DNA of 37,215 bases from a bacterium. GTDB taxonomy: Bacteria; Chlamydiota; Chlamydiia; Chlamydiales; SM23-39. The notes under the pieces were generated by a model. The model did not search any database and was not told the DNA's origin. It was given only the letters and a program-made list of their open reading frames with translations. The position numbers were made by a program, and so were the translations under genes. This document shows, piece after piece, positions 23,265 through 31,657 of this stretch. Within the stretch, counting starts at the first letter, position 1. The number at the start of each line of letters is the position of its first letter. The stretch covers positions 1-37,215 of the forward strand of contig JAJXVT010000011.1 in NCBI GenBank assembly GCA_021781995.1, written 5' to 3'.

Positions 23265-23933
23265 ATGACATCCATCTCTTCTCTCATCAATCAAGCTCTT
23301 TTGCCTGCCGCAGAAAGACCTTCGCAAATCGACGCCATTCACAGATGGATTCGGGCCAATCAACACACACCTCCTGCCAAACAAATTTTTATTCGAAGCG
23401 CTTGGCACGCCCTCCTTACTCAATGTTTCTCCCGCTTTACATTTTCCGAATACCGAAGTTTATTACAACGAATTCAAATCGTTTTTTTATACGACGAAAC
23501 TGAAACATTCAATCTACTGCAGAAGATTATAAACAATTCTTTACAATCCTCTCATTTCATTGTTTTCACCACGCCCGCTGCATATCAAGCCGCCGCTCAT
23601 ATCGCTCACACCGGCGATCGAATCCTATTTGCACAACTCGCAATGTGCATCCGAGCAGCGGCTGCACATGCCCGCTCGTTGCGCATTGTTGTAGAGAATA
23701 TCCAACAAATTTCCGACGACGCTATTTACCATACAATGTTGTTAATTTACAACCGAGGCATGCAATTATATCAGCAAACTCGTGATGTCATTCCCAATGC
23801 CCGCGTAGTTCAACAAATCCTTTTCTATCCCAACTTAATTAGCAAAAAACGATCGCATCCAGAAGACCACGGCTACGATAACTCACCTCCCATCAAACAA
23901 ATGCGTAGCACAACAATACACACACAGCCATAA
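23265..23933 (+). CDS. Orphan helical protein with basic C-terminal patch, 222 aa
   Basis: Not recognised. The protein is helical and soluble, with an alanine-rich stretch (IRAAAAHARSLR). Residues 62-190 resemble residues 31-149 of the next protein: EYRSLLQRIQ against DYQSLMRQCQ, YQAAAHIAHTGD against RYAAAHFSATQD, and IYHTMLLIYNRGM against IRTSLHYIYEAGV. The two are probably diverged duplicates. The C-terminus has SKKRSHPED at 193-201 followed by a disordered SPPIKQMRSTT tail, a possible nuclear-localisation-type patch. Host-directed function is only a suggestion. Confidence 0.65.
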   Translation: MTSISSLINQALLPAAERPSQIDAIHRWIRANQHTPPAKQIFIRSAWHALLTQCFSRFTFSEYRSLLQRIQIVFLYDETETFNLLQKIINNSLQSSHFIVFTTPAAYQAAAHIAHTGDRILFAQLAMCIRAAAAHARSLRIVVENIQQISDDAIYHTMLLIYNRGMQLYQQTRDVIPNARVVQQILFYPNLISKKRSHPEDHGYDNSPPIKQMRSTTIHTQP

Positions 23934-24032
23934 ATCATATAAAACATTTTTTCATTAATTAACTCTTCAGTTTAATCAGAAAAACAGATAAAATACTACA
24001 ACCTAAATCAAAAAAAAAGGAAACAACACAAG

Positions 24033-25676
24033 ATGTCCGCCCTAACACTTCGCAAGTATGCGCGCCTCCCATTTTTAGTACCCGTACGACTACAAGCACT
24101 TGCAGAAGATTTTGGACACGATGACTACCAAAGCTTAATGAGACAATGCCAAAACGATTGGAGAACATCTGCAGCTACAACGCAAACTATTTTTACTACG
24201 GCTTTGACTCATCAATTATGCGCTACCTCCTTTGTTACAATGCGAACCTTTCGATACGCTGCCGCGCATTTTTCTGCCACTCAAGATATCGGATTTCTCA
24301 TGAGCGCTGCCAATCGCTATACAGCGCAACTAGATTCTATCCAATTTAGATGGCAATTTACCCAACAAAAACTTCATCACGGCGATAGAGATATACGAAC
24401 TTCTTTACATTACATCTACGAAGCAGGAGTTTTAGGAATTCCACTGGACCGATCCTTTATACAAAGATCCATTTTATCAAAACCGGTTCCAGACACTATC
24501 CTAGAAGGCAGCAATTCCCAACGTCCTGCTGCTGTTCCGGCTGCTGCACAAGCTGTTGTCTCTAGGCAAGCCCCCCCTGCCGAAATACGCGACCCCTCTC
24601 TCACGCCAGCCGTCCGCACAGTCCCCACCGATACCGACTCCGACCGCCCCCCTGAAGCGAAACGAGCGCGCAGAGCTGAGCCTAGCGCAGACGCGATCCC
24701 CTCTCCTGTTGCAGAACACCGACCGCTTTCGGTCGCAGAGATCGTTGAACAGGCTACGCGAGCGCTATCCCAATATTTAGCGCCTGTCGAGCAACGTGAA
24801 TCTGCAGAATCTACAATACAATTCACCAACGATATCCGCCAAAAAGTTAGGATCTGTGCCGACACAAGCGCGTTTCAAGAAGCCGTAAAAATCATTGGCG
24901 ACCGCCTAATCGATTCATTACCAATAAGATTTAGCTTTGCAGCTTATAATCAAAGAATTCTATCCTGCAACAACCTATTTCCCATCGGATTTGCAAACAT
25001 TGTCAATATTTTTGAAATTATCATTACATCCAAACATCAAACGAATCAACGGCTGATGGGCGCTCACCTCGCAGCAACCACCCTTTTACTACATCCAGAA
25101 AAGAGTTCTCCTCAAGTTCAGCGTCTTTTACAAGATCATCTGTTTCGATCATGGGAGCCGACAAGACCTCTGCAATTAGCCGACCTTGCTCAATCCCATC
25201 TAACCGAAGTTCAAGAAGGCCACGCCAGAATTCCAAGATTAATAGCTAACGTCACACAAATACGTGACCCCGATATTGAAGGCCCCATCTATTGCGCCAT
25301 ACTCTACGCTGCAATGAGGTTATCGCAAGATTTACATTGGCCTCGCCATTTAATGAAAAACAGCATTGGTCAAGGACGTCGCACGGACACTTATTTAAAA
25401 TATTTAACCGGTATCGTGAAGATTGGATTAGACCAAGTAAATTTCGCAAGAACTACGCTTATCCCAGTTCAACTACCCCCGGCACTCCAGGGCTTAACAC
25501 CTCAGATCATTAAAAACATAAACACCGCTGAGACCGTATTAAATCGCAGAGTTGTTTACAGTCGATATCCCAATTATCATCCTGGTTTGGATTCCCCTAC
25601 TGTAACAGAACTTGCAGCTACCCTGCCACCTCATACCCGAATATCTCTGCCATCACACATAAAACTTCCTAGATAA
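24033..25676 (+). CDS. Orphan two-part helical protein, 547 aa
   Basis: Not recognised. The N-terminal part (about 30-150) resembles the preceding gene product. A Pro/Ala/Asp-rich linker (about 160-232) contains PPEAKRARRAEPS, a basic cluster at 210-214. The larger C-terminal part (about 235-547) is helical and may hold diverged copies of the same unit: IEGPIYCAILYAAMRLSQD has the spacing of the IY-x-x-G segment in the N-terminal part. There is no signal peptide or membrane span. AAAAAGGAAA precedes the ATG. A TAAAAT -10-like box lies upstream, about 40 bp before the start. Confidence 0.7.
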   Translation: MSALTLRKYARLPFLVPVRLQALAEDFGHDDYQSLMRQCQNDWRTSAATTQTIFTTALTHQLCATSFVTMRTFRYAAAHFSATQDIGFLMSAANRYTAQLDSIQFRWQFTQQKLHHGDRDIRTSLHYIYEAGVLGIPLDRSFIQRSILSKPVPDTILEGSNSQRPAAVPAAAQAVVSRQAPPAEIRDPSLTPAVRTVPTDTDSDRPPEAKRARRAEPSADAIPSPVAEHRPLSVAEIVEQATRALSQYLAPVEQRESAESTIQFTNDIRQKVRICADTSAFQEAVKIIGDRLIDSLPIRFSFAAYNQRILSCNNLFPIGFANIVNIFEIIITSKHQTNQRLMGAHLAATTLLLHPEKSSPQVQRLLQDHLFRSWEPTRPLQLADLAQSHLTEVQEGHARIPRLIANVTQIRDPDIEGPIYCAILYAAMRLSQDLHWPRHLMKNSIGQGRRTDTYLKYLTGIVKIGLDQVNFARTTLIPVQLPPALQGLTPQIIKNINTAETVLNRRVVYSRYPNYHPGLDSPTVTELAATLPPHTRISLPSHIKLPR

Positions 25677-25698
25677 TTAAAGAGATATAAAAAATATA

Positions 25699-25727
25699 TT
25701 GAACTTCAATTCAAAACAGAATAAAAT
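25699..25727 (+). promoter_or_regulatory. Promoter of the kinase-like gene
   Basis: TTGAAC (25699-25704), 17 nt, then TAAAAT (25722-25727). A 32-nt leader containing ATAGGAAA leads to the ATG at 25760. The layout copies that upstream of 18885. Confidence 0.55.
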
Positions 25728-25759
25728 TAAATAACAAACAACTCATAGGAAAAAAATCA

Positions 25760-26665
25760 ATGAGCACACCTGCTTCATCGACCTCTCGCAGTTCTCCCCA
25801 TCACTCACCTGTTTTGCCGCCAGAAGAACCTCCGCGTAAAAGGCTCAGATTCGAGTTCCCAGACTCGCCGGAACTTCGTGCCGCATCACCGACATTTTCA
25901 CATGCAGCCGAGCCCCTTAGATTCAATCCGCATCTGCTGGCAGGCGCTGCCAGAGTCGATCTAGCATTTCCGCATGCAAATCGTCCTGCTGCAGCCCCTT
26001 TGACCCAAGCTGTATTTGAACAAACTCTCCAAACACTTCGAGACGAATGTCGCGTTGGAACATCCTTTCACGACATTAATATACAAAGACCTCTTGGAGC
26101 CGGAGCCTTTTCCCAAGTTCACCTTGGGACGCAAAGCGACGGGTCTCCAGTAGTAATTAAAATCCTAAAAGAGCGCGTCGGCAAAGTAGATCCAAATGCT
26201 TTATCTAGCAAAACCAAGGTTCCAAAACTCCAATTTTTACACACGCAAAAAGCAAATTACGACGCTGCCGTTAGAGCAAATATTCCGTGCGCTAATCTAC
26301 TCAACAATTCCACAACGGATTTGTTTAGCATTTATGAATTTGTTCCTACAGAAATTTCTAATTTTCAAAGTTTATTACAACCAGGGCAAACGCTGGACAA
26401 TCTCCCAGAAAATCACCCTTTATTGCAAATCAAATGGATTATTCGTAAAATACACACAAATCAACTAATATGCGATTTAAAAGCAGATAATTTACGAATT
26501 CGCTCTTCTGGAGAAGTAGTTCTTGTAGATCACCATGAGGATGCCGATCCTGACGAGTGGGATATAGAACTGAGAACTGCTTTGCGCAGGGTTTGCGCAG
26601 ATGGTCGGGATCACCAATTGTATAATTTTTTAAATCCAGATCCAACGCAGTACAGACTCGACTAG
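25760..26665 (+). CDS. Atypical protein kinase, candidate effector
   Basis: Residues 1-85 are Pro/Ser/Ala-rich and disordered, with the basic patch PRKRLRF at 25-31. A compact kinase domain follows (about 105-265). The glycine-rich loop is PLGAGAFSQVHLGT (111-124), the ATP-binding lysine is Lys134 in PVVIKIL, and the hinge has IYEFVP near 191-196. The catalytic loop is ICDLKADNL (237-245), so HRD is replaced by I-C-D but Asp239, Lys241 and Asn244 are kept. The DFG position reads DHH at 257-259, keeping the metal-binding Asp. No APE motif or substrate lobe is evident. Reduced kinases of this kind occur among type III effectors such as OspG and NleH. Activity is plausible, not shown. A shared promoter type links it to other orphans. 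Confidence 0.8.
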   Translation: MSTPASSTSRSSPHHSPVLPPEEPPRKRLRFEFPDSPELRAASPTFSHAAEPLRFNPHLLAGAARVDLAFPHANRPAAAPLTQAVFEQTLQTLRDECRVGTSFHDINIQRPLGAGAFSQVHLGTQSDGSPVVIKILKERVGKVDPNALSSKTKVPKLQFLHTQKANYDAAVRANIPCANLLNNSTTDLFSIYEFVPTEISNFQSLLQPGQTLDNLPENHPLLQIKWIIRKIHTNQLICDLKADNLRIRSSGEVVLVDHHEDADPDEWDIELRTALRRVCADGRDHQLYNFLNPDPTQYRLD

Positions 26666-26731
26666 AGAATAAAAATCTAGACCAGATAGGCTCAAATCGG
26701 ATACCCTAGAGGGTAAAAACTGATTGGGCCT

Positions 26732-28309
26732 ATGACATTTCCAGTACCTGAATACCATCACCACGAAGAATTTCAAAATAGAAGCCGAAAACTCAAAGAA
26801 ATCAGAGAGCTCGGGATCGATCCATATCCTCCTAAATACATACACACACAAAAAACAGCGCAAGTACTGCTTGAATATGAAACCAAGGAACTAGGCCACA
26901 GCGATGATGCCGGAGCGGGCCATACCCCCCATCTGTGTATTTCAGGCCGTCTTGTCTTATTTCGCCCAATGGGGAAAAACGCCTTCGCTCACATTCAAGA
27001 TGAAACAGGGCGCATTCAAGTCATGTTCAACCGCGATTTGACTAAAGTTCACGGTTTCACACCAACAGAAGAGTTATCTCACATCAAGTTTCTCGAAAAA
27101 AAACTCGATCTCGGCGACATCATCGGCATCGAAGGAAATATATTTAAAACGCAACGAGGCGAACTGACTCTTTTTGCAAAAAATGTCACAGTTTTAGCAA
27201 AGTCGCTCCTACCATTGCCCGATAAACATAGCGGTCTTGTTGATAAAGGCGTGCGCTATCGCAAACGATGGCTAGATTTAATTACACACCCTGAATCGCT
27301 CGATCGATTTCGTAAACGCTCTCAAATTTTACTCGCAATACGCAATTACATGGAGCAAAACGAATTTGAAGAAGTAGAAACGGCGGTATTGCAAAACGTC
27401 TACGGAGGCGCCCAGGCACAACCATTTACCACTCACCTCAATGCTCTTAAGCAAGATATGTTTTTACGCATCTCCTTAGAAATTCCACTCAAAAAACTCA
27501 TTGTAGGCGGGATGCAAAGAATTTATGAAATCGGCAAAGTCTTTCGCAATGAAGGCATTGACAAGACCCACAACCCAGAATTTACCATGATGGAAGCTTA
27601 TGCCGCAGGCTGGGACTATCGAGACATGATGGAATTTGTCGAAGGTTTATTTGAAACCATTGCACTTACCTTGTTCGGCGACACAAAAGTGCGCCTTTGT
27701 TCTGAACACGAAAGCACCACTCATGTGATCGATTTAAAAAGCCCTTGGAAGCGGCTGAGCATGAAAGAGGCCATCTCAGAATATGCCGGTATGGATGTCG
27801 ATAAAATGACTGTCGAAGAAATGAAACAGCGCTTATTAAAGGAAAGCCACATCGACCCCAAAGGCGTGCACGCGGCTAGCCGTGGAGCGCTTGTTTCCAT
27901 GCTTTTTGAAGAGTTTGCAGAAAAACACCTCATTCAACCGCACCACATCATCGACCATCCCGTAGAAACCACTCCTTTATGCAAACTGCACCGCGATCCT
28001 GCGTTGCGGCAAGAGGGCTATGTAGAGAGGTTTGAAAGCTTTATCCTGGCTCGAGAAATGTGTAACTCGTATTCGGAACTCAACGATCCCGAACTTCAGA
28101 GATCTCTTTTAGTGCAACAAGCAGAAAAAAAGGCATCAGGAGACCTGGAAGCCAATCCACTAGATGAAGAATTTATCGAATCCATCTGCCAAGGCATGCC
28201 GCTCACAGGAGGAATTGGAGTAGGAATCGATCGGCTTGTCATGTTGTTTACAAATGCCGAATCAATCCGAGATGTTTTATTTTTCCCTTTGATGAAACCG
28301 GAGGAATAA
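26732..28309 (+). CDS. lysS: Lysyl-tRNA synthetase, class II
   Basis: The 525-residue enzyme charges tRNA-Lys. An N-terminal OB-fold anticodon-binding domain (about 65-165, including CISGRLVLFRPMGKNAFAHI) precedes the class II core. Motif 2 is FRNEGIDKTHNPEFTMMEAY from about residue 270, and motif 3 is GGIGVGIDRLVMLF near 492. Length is standard. No strong ribosome-binding site is visible. The next gene starts 3 bp after the stop, so lysS and the acyltransferase/synthetase gene are co-transcribed. Confidence 0.97.
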   Translation: MTFPVPEYHHHEEFQNRSRKLKEIRELGIDPYPPKYIHTQKTAQVLLEYETKELGHSDDAGAGHTPHLCISGRLVLFRPMGKNAFAHIQDETGRIQVMFNRDLTKVHGFTPTEELSHIKFLEKKLDLGDIIGIEGNIFKTQRGELTLFAKNVTVLAKSLLPLPDKHSGLVDKGVRYRKRWLDLITHPESLDRFRKRSQILLAIRNYMEQNEFEEVETAVLQNVYGGAQAQPFTTHLNALKQDMFLRISLEIPLKKLIVGGMQRIYEIGKVFRNEGIDKTHNPEFTMMEAYAAGWDYRDMMEFVEGLFETIALTLFGDTKVRLCSEHESTTHVIDLKSPWKRLSMKEAISEYAGMDVDKMTVEEMKQRLLKESHIDPKGVHAASRGALVSMLFEEFAEKHLIQPHHIIDHPVETTPLCKLHRDPALRQEGYVERFESFILAREMCNSYSELNDPELQRSLLVQQAEKKASGDLEANPLDEEFIESICQGMPLTGGIGVGIDRLVMLFTNAESIRDVLFFPLMKPEE

Positions 28310-28312
28310 ACT

Positions 28313-30985
28313 ATGAATTTCCTCGCCTGGCTGTTTCGTTTTTTTCTATCTTTCCGCTATTCGCTTGAAGTGCGCGGTCTAGATCAACTCGTTGCACAAA
28401 CACAAAAAGGCAAAGGGAGATTATTTCTCCCCAATCACCCCGCACACATCGATCCGGTGATCATCAGTGTTTTGTTATTTCCTCATTTTCGACCGCGTCC
28501 TTTAGTAGTCGACTATATGTACCGTACTCCGCTGCTCAGACCATTGATGAAGCTTGTGCGAGCACTTCCTATGCCAAGCTTTGATCATTCAGTCAATCAA
28601 CTGAAAATCAAAAAAGCCAATGAAGCGATGCAGCACATTGCCGATGGATTGAAGTGCGGAGAAAATTTTCTTTTATATCCAGCCGGCCGTATCAAACTCA
28701 ATGCGCAAGAAGGCATTGGCGGCGCGTCAGCGGTTCATTCTTTATTGCAAGACAACCCAAACATCGATATTGGTCTAGTGCGCATTACAGGTTTGTGGGG
28801 CAGCAGTTTCTCGCGCGCTATTTTAGGCAGACCACCCAAACTGGGCGCCAATATCAAAAAAGGATTGCTAACTCTTTTGCGCAATGCATTCTTTTTTGCA
28901 CCTCGCCGCAAAGTGATCGTCGAATTTGAAACTGCCCCTCGCGATTTTCCACGCCAAGCCAGCCGCTTACAAGTCAATCGCTACCTCGAAAACTGGTACG
29001 ACCAGTATCCGACAGCAGAAGGGAAGCGAGTTAAATCCGAACCACTTTCTCTGGTTTCTTACTCTTTTTGGAGCAACGATGTTCCCAAACCATTTGAACC
29101 TCCTAAAAAAGCAGCCAAAGATCACGAACTCGAGATCGATTCTAAAATGCGGGACAAAATTTATGCCGAAATTCGCCGCATCATGGATAATCCGAACCTC
29201 GAAATTCAAGAAGAGATGGATCTTGCTTTTGACATCGGGATGGATTCGCTCAACATCGGGGAGCTCATAGCCTTTTTATCGCATGAATACGACATTAGTG
29301 AAGTGCACCCCGAAGACCTGCTCAACGTGCGAGGCCTTTTGGAAATCGCCGACGGAGCTCGCATTAGCGAAACTGGTTCTCATGAAACTTACGGCGTAAG
29401 CTGGCCGGACGAACCCAAACGACCGATCCCAACGCTTCCCATTGGAAAGACAATTCCTGAAGCATTTCTCAATTCTGCCGATCGACTCCGCTCATTATCT
29501 GCCTGTGCCGATGAAATGACAGGCGTGTTGAGTTATAACAAAATGAAAAGAGCTGCATTAGTACTCGCAGAATACTTCAAAAATTTTGATGAAGAGCGCG
29601 TGGCCATCATGCTGCCAGCCTCCTGCGGTGCGTATCTAGCCATCTTGGCGTTGCAGCTGGCCGGCAAGGTGCCGGTGATGCTCAATTGGACCCTAGGTCC
29701 GCGATATCTCGAAGGAATGATGGAACAGGCTCAGGCTAAAAAAGTCATTTCTTCTTGGCTATTTTTAGACAAACTCAACCATGTCGATTTTGGCAATCTA
29801 ATCGATAATATGGTTTTGTTAGAAGATGTAAAAGAATCCTTGACCCTCGGTCAAAAACTCAAAGGAGCATATTTATCACTGCACAGCGCCCCTGCGATTT
29901 TAAGAAAATTACACCTTAATAAACTCGATGAAAACAAAACAGCCGTCATTTTGTTTACCTCAGGAACGGAAGCTACCCCAAAAGGAGTGCCTCTTTCCCA
30001 TCGCAACATCATTTCTAATCTACGCAGCGGAATGCAGTGTCTAGATTTTAGAGCCAACGACGTCGTTTTTGGAGTCCTACCTCCGTTTCACTCCTTTGGT
30101 TTTAACGTAACCGGGTTATTTTGCATTTTATCAGGATTAAAAGTCGCTTATTATCCAGACCCAACCGACAGTTTCGCTTTAGTTTCTGGAATAGATCGCT
30201 GGAACGCAACTTTATTTTGTTCACCTCCGAGCTTTTTAAAAGGCGTTTTATCAGCTGCAAAACAAGGGCAGTTATCGTCGATTCGTTATTTTATTTCCGG
30301 CGCTGAAAAATTACCCCAAGAGGTGCGGGAAAAAGCGCAAAAACTCGTGCCAGGCTGTTCTGTCATCGAAGGCTATGGTATTACCGAATGCTCACCCATT
30401 CTCACTATCGCCCGCCCCAATTTACCACCCAAAGGCGTAGGCATCTTATTGCCTGACGTAGAAGCGTGTACCATCCATCCGGAGACTTTAGAACTACTAA
30501 CTAAAGGATCAGAAGGAGAAGTATGCGTACGGGGGCCTAATGTATTTAGCGGATATCTCGGCCAACCGCGCGATCCATTTATTGAACTGGAAGGAAAAAA
30601 ATGGTACCGCACAGGAGATTTAGGCTATTTCGATGAAGACGGTACGCTGGTATTATCTGGCCGACTTAAACGATTTACAAAAATCGGCGGTGAAATGATT
30701 AGTTTAGGCGCTGTTGAAGAGGCGATCACCTCTGAACTCATCGCTCGAGGCGTTCTTTCAGCAGATCAACCAGGACTAGCCGTATGCTGCGATGAAAAAA
30801 TTCAGTCCAAACCTCTACTGGTTGTTTTTACAACCGCATCTTTTACCAAAGAAGATGCTAACGAAATCCTCAAAAAAGCAGGTTTTAGCCGTTTAATCCG
30901 AATTTCCAAAGTCCAAACCATTGAAACCATACCCCTTATGGGAACAGGAAAGACCGATTACCGCAAACTGCAAAGCCTAATCTGA
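28313..30985 (+). CDS. aas: Fused acyltransferase / ACP / acyl-ACP synthetase
   Basis: The 890-residue protein joins three activities. Residues 1-220 are a PlsC-type glycerophospholipid acyltransferase, with the catalytic NHPAHID motif (His42, Asp47) and LYPAGR at 121-126. Residues 275-350 look like an acyl carrier domain, with the DSLN attachment site (Ser312) in IGMDSLNIGEL. Residues 380-890 are an AMP-forming acyl-activating domain, with FTSGTEATPKGVPLSH at 548-563, EGYGITECSP, YRTGDLG and the C-terminal lysine loop GKTDYRK. It likely activates host or scavenged fatty acids and transfers them to lysophospholipids at the membrane. E. coli Aas lacks the central carrier domain. GGAGG precedes the ATG. 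Confidence 0.9.
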   Translation: MNFLAWLFRFFLSFRYSLEVRGLDQLVAQTQKGKGRLFLPNHPAHIDPVIISVLLFPHFRPRPLVVDYMYRTPLLRPLMKLVRALPMPSFDHSVNQLKIKKANEAMQHIADGLKCGENFLLYPAGRIKLNAQEGIGGASAVHSLLQDNPNIDIGLVRITGLWGSSFSRAILGRPPKLGANIKKGLLTLLRNAFFFAPRRKVIVEFETAPRDFPRQASRLQVNRYLENWYDQYPTAEGKRVKSEPLSLVSYSFWSNDVPKPFEPPKKAAKDHELEIDSKMRDKIYAEIRRIMDNPNLEIQEEMDLAFDIGMDSLNIGELIAFLSHEYDISEVHPEDLLNVRGLLEIADGARISETGSHETYGVSWPDEPKRPIPTLPIGKTIPEAFLNSADRLRSLSACADEMTGVLSYNKMKRAALVLAEYFKNFDEERVAIMLPASCGAYLAILALQLAGKVPVMLNWTLGPRYLEGMMEQAQAKKVISSWLFLDKLNHVDFGNLIDNMVLLEDVKESLTLGQKLKGAYLSLHSAPAILRKLHLNKLDENKTAVILFTSGTEATPKGVPLSHRNIISNLRSGMQCLDFRANDVVFGVLPPFHSFGFNVTGLFCILSGLKVAYYPDPTDSFALVSGIDRWNATLFCSPPSFLKGVLSAAKQGQLSSIRYFISGAEKLPQEVREKAQKLVPGCSVIEGYGITECSPILTIARPNLPPKGVGILLPDVEACTIHPETLELLTKGSEGEVCVRGPNVFSGYLGQPRDPFIELEGKKWYRTGDLGYFDEDGTLVLSGRLKRFTKIGGEMISLGAVEEAITSELIARGVLSADQPGLAVCCDEKIQSKPLLVVFTTASFTKEDANEILKKAGFSRLIRISKVQTIETIPLMGTGKTDYRKLQSLI

Positions 30986-31068
30986 CTGCTACTGAAGAAA
31001 CGATAAATTATGGCTTGAGGTGTATGTTGACTTCAGGTAGTATTTAAGGAACTTTTACACGTGATGTC

Positions 31069-31302
31069 ATGGAAGAATTTGTTGCTTATCTAGTTAAAAA
31101 TATGGTCAATGCACCCGAACAAGTCGATGTTCGAGCAGTCGAAAGCCAAAAAGGGTGGATGATTGAAATCCGAGTGGCACCTGAAGATGTAGGTAAGGTA
31201 GTAGGTCGTAAAGGCAATGTAATTCGTTCACTTCGAACACTTGCTGGTACTATTGGCGCTCGAATTGGATGCAAAGTGCAGCTCGAAATCGTACAACCGT
31301 GA
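31069..31302 (+). CDS. khpA: KH-domain RNA-binding protein KhpA (YlqC-type)
   Basis: The 77-residue single KH domain has the GxxG loop in VGKVVGRKGNVIRSLR (Gly46-Arg47-Lys48-Gly49). Family members bind RNA, often paired with KhpB/Jag, and affect cell elongation and sRNA networks in Gram-positives. The ATG follows an 83-bp gap after aas. rsbV begins 7 bp after the stop. Assignment to the KhpA family is secure from the motif and length; its role in chlamydiae is unknown. Confidence 0.92.
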   Translation: MEEFVAYLVKNMVNAPEQVDVRAVESQKGWMIEIRVAPEDVGKVVGRKGNVIRSLRTLAGTIGARIGCKVQLEIVQP

Positions 31303-31309
31303 GGTCTTT

Positions 31310-31657
31310 ATGCCGTTTGGGTTACAAATCCATCTGGAAGAAATCGATAAAAAGCTAGTCGTACGCATCGAAGGTAGAATCGATGCTGCCTCAGCCCCTG
31401 TTTTAGACAAAAAACTGGAACAGCTTATTGAAGAAAAGCATCGTGAAATTTTATTAGATTTTACCCGAGTCGATTATTTAAGCAGCGCCGGCATGAGGGT
31501 CTTATTAGCTGTTACAAAAAGACTCCATTCATTAAAGGGGGACCTCACCCTATTCGCACTGGACGCAGATGTGTTCGATATCATTCGAGTAGCTGGATTA
31601 GATAAAGTTTTACACATATGCTCGAATGAACAAGAAGCATTACATAAGAACAAGTGA
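31310..31657 (+). CDS. rsbV: STAS-domain anti-sigma factor antagonist
   Basis: The 115-residue protein is a single STAS domain: LVVRIEGRIDAASAP, then EILLDFTRVDYLSSAGMRVLL with the phospho-acceptor serine at 58 or 59, and LTLFALDADVFDIIRVAGL at the end. Such proteins sequester anti-sigma kinases when unphosphorylated. C. trachomatis has RsbV homologues, one of them next to miaA as here (CT765-CT766 from memory). GAGG precedes the ATG at 31310. An in-frame upstream extension overlaps khpA and is not used. Confidence 0.93.
   Translation: MPFGLQIHLEEIDKKLVVRIEGRIDAASAPVLDKKLEQLIEEKHREILLDFTRVDYLSSAGMRVLLAVTKRLHSLKGDLTLFALDADVFDIIRVAGLDKVLHICSNEQEALHKNK

Noticed and set aside
24416..24865. 149-codon minus-strand frame opposite the two-part orphan
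   Set aside because: It is antisense to the GC-rich linker of the plus-strand gene, which has a proper start and promoter; composition is low-complexity.
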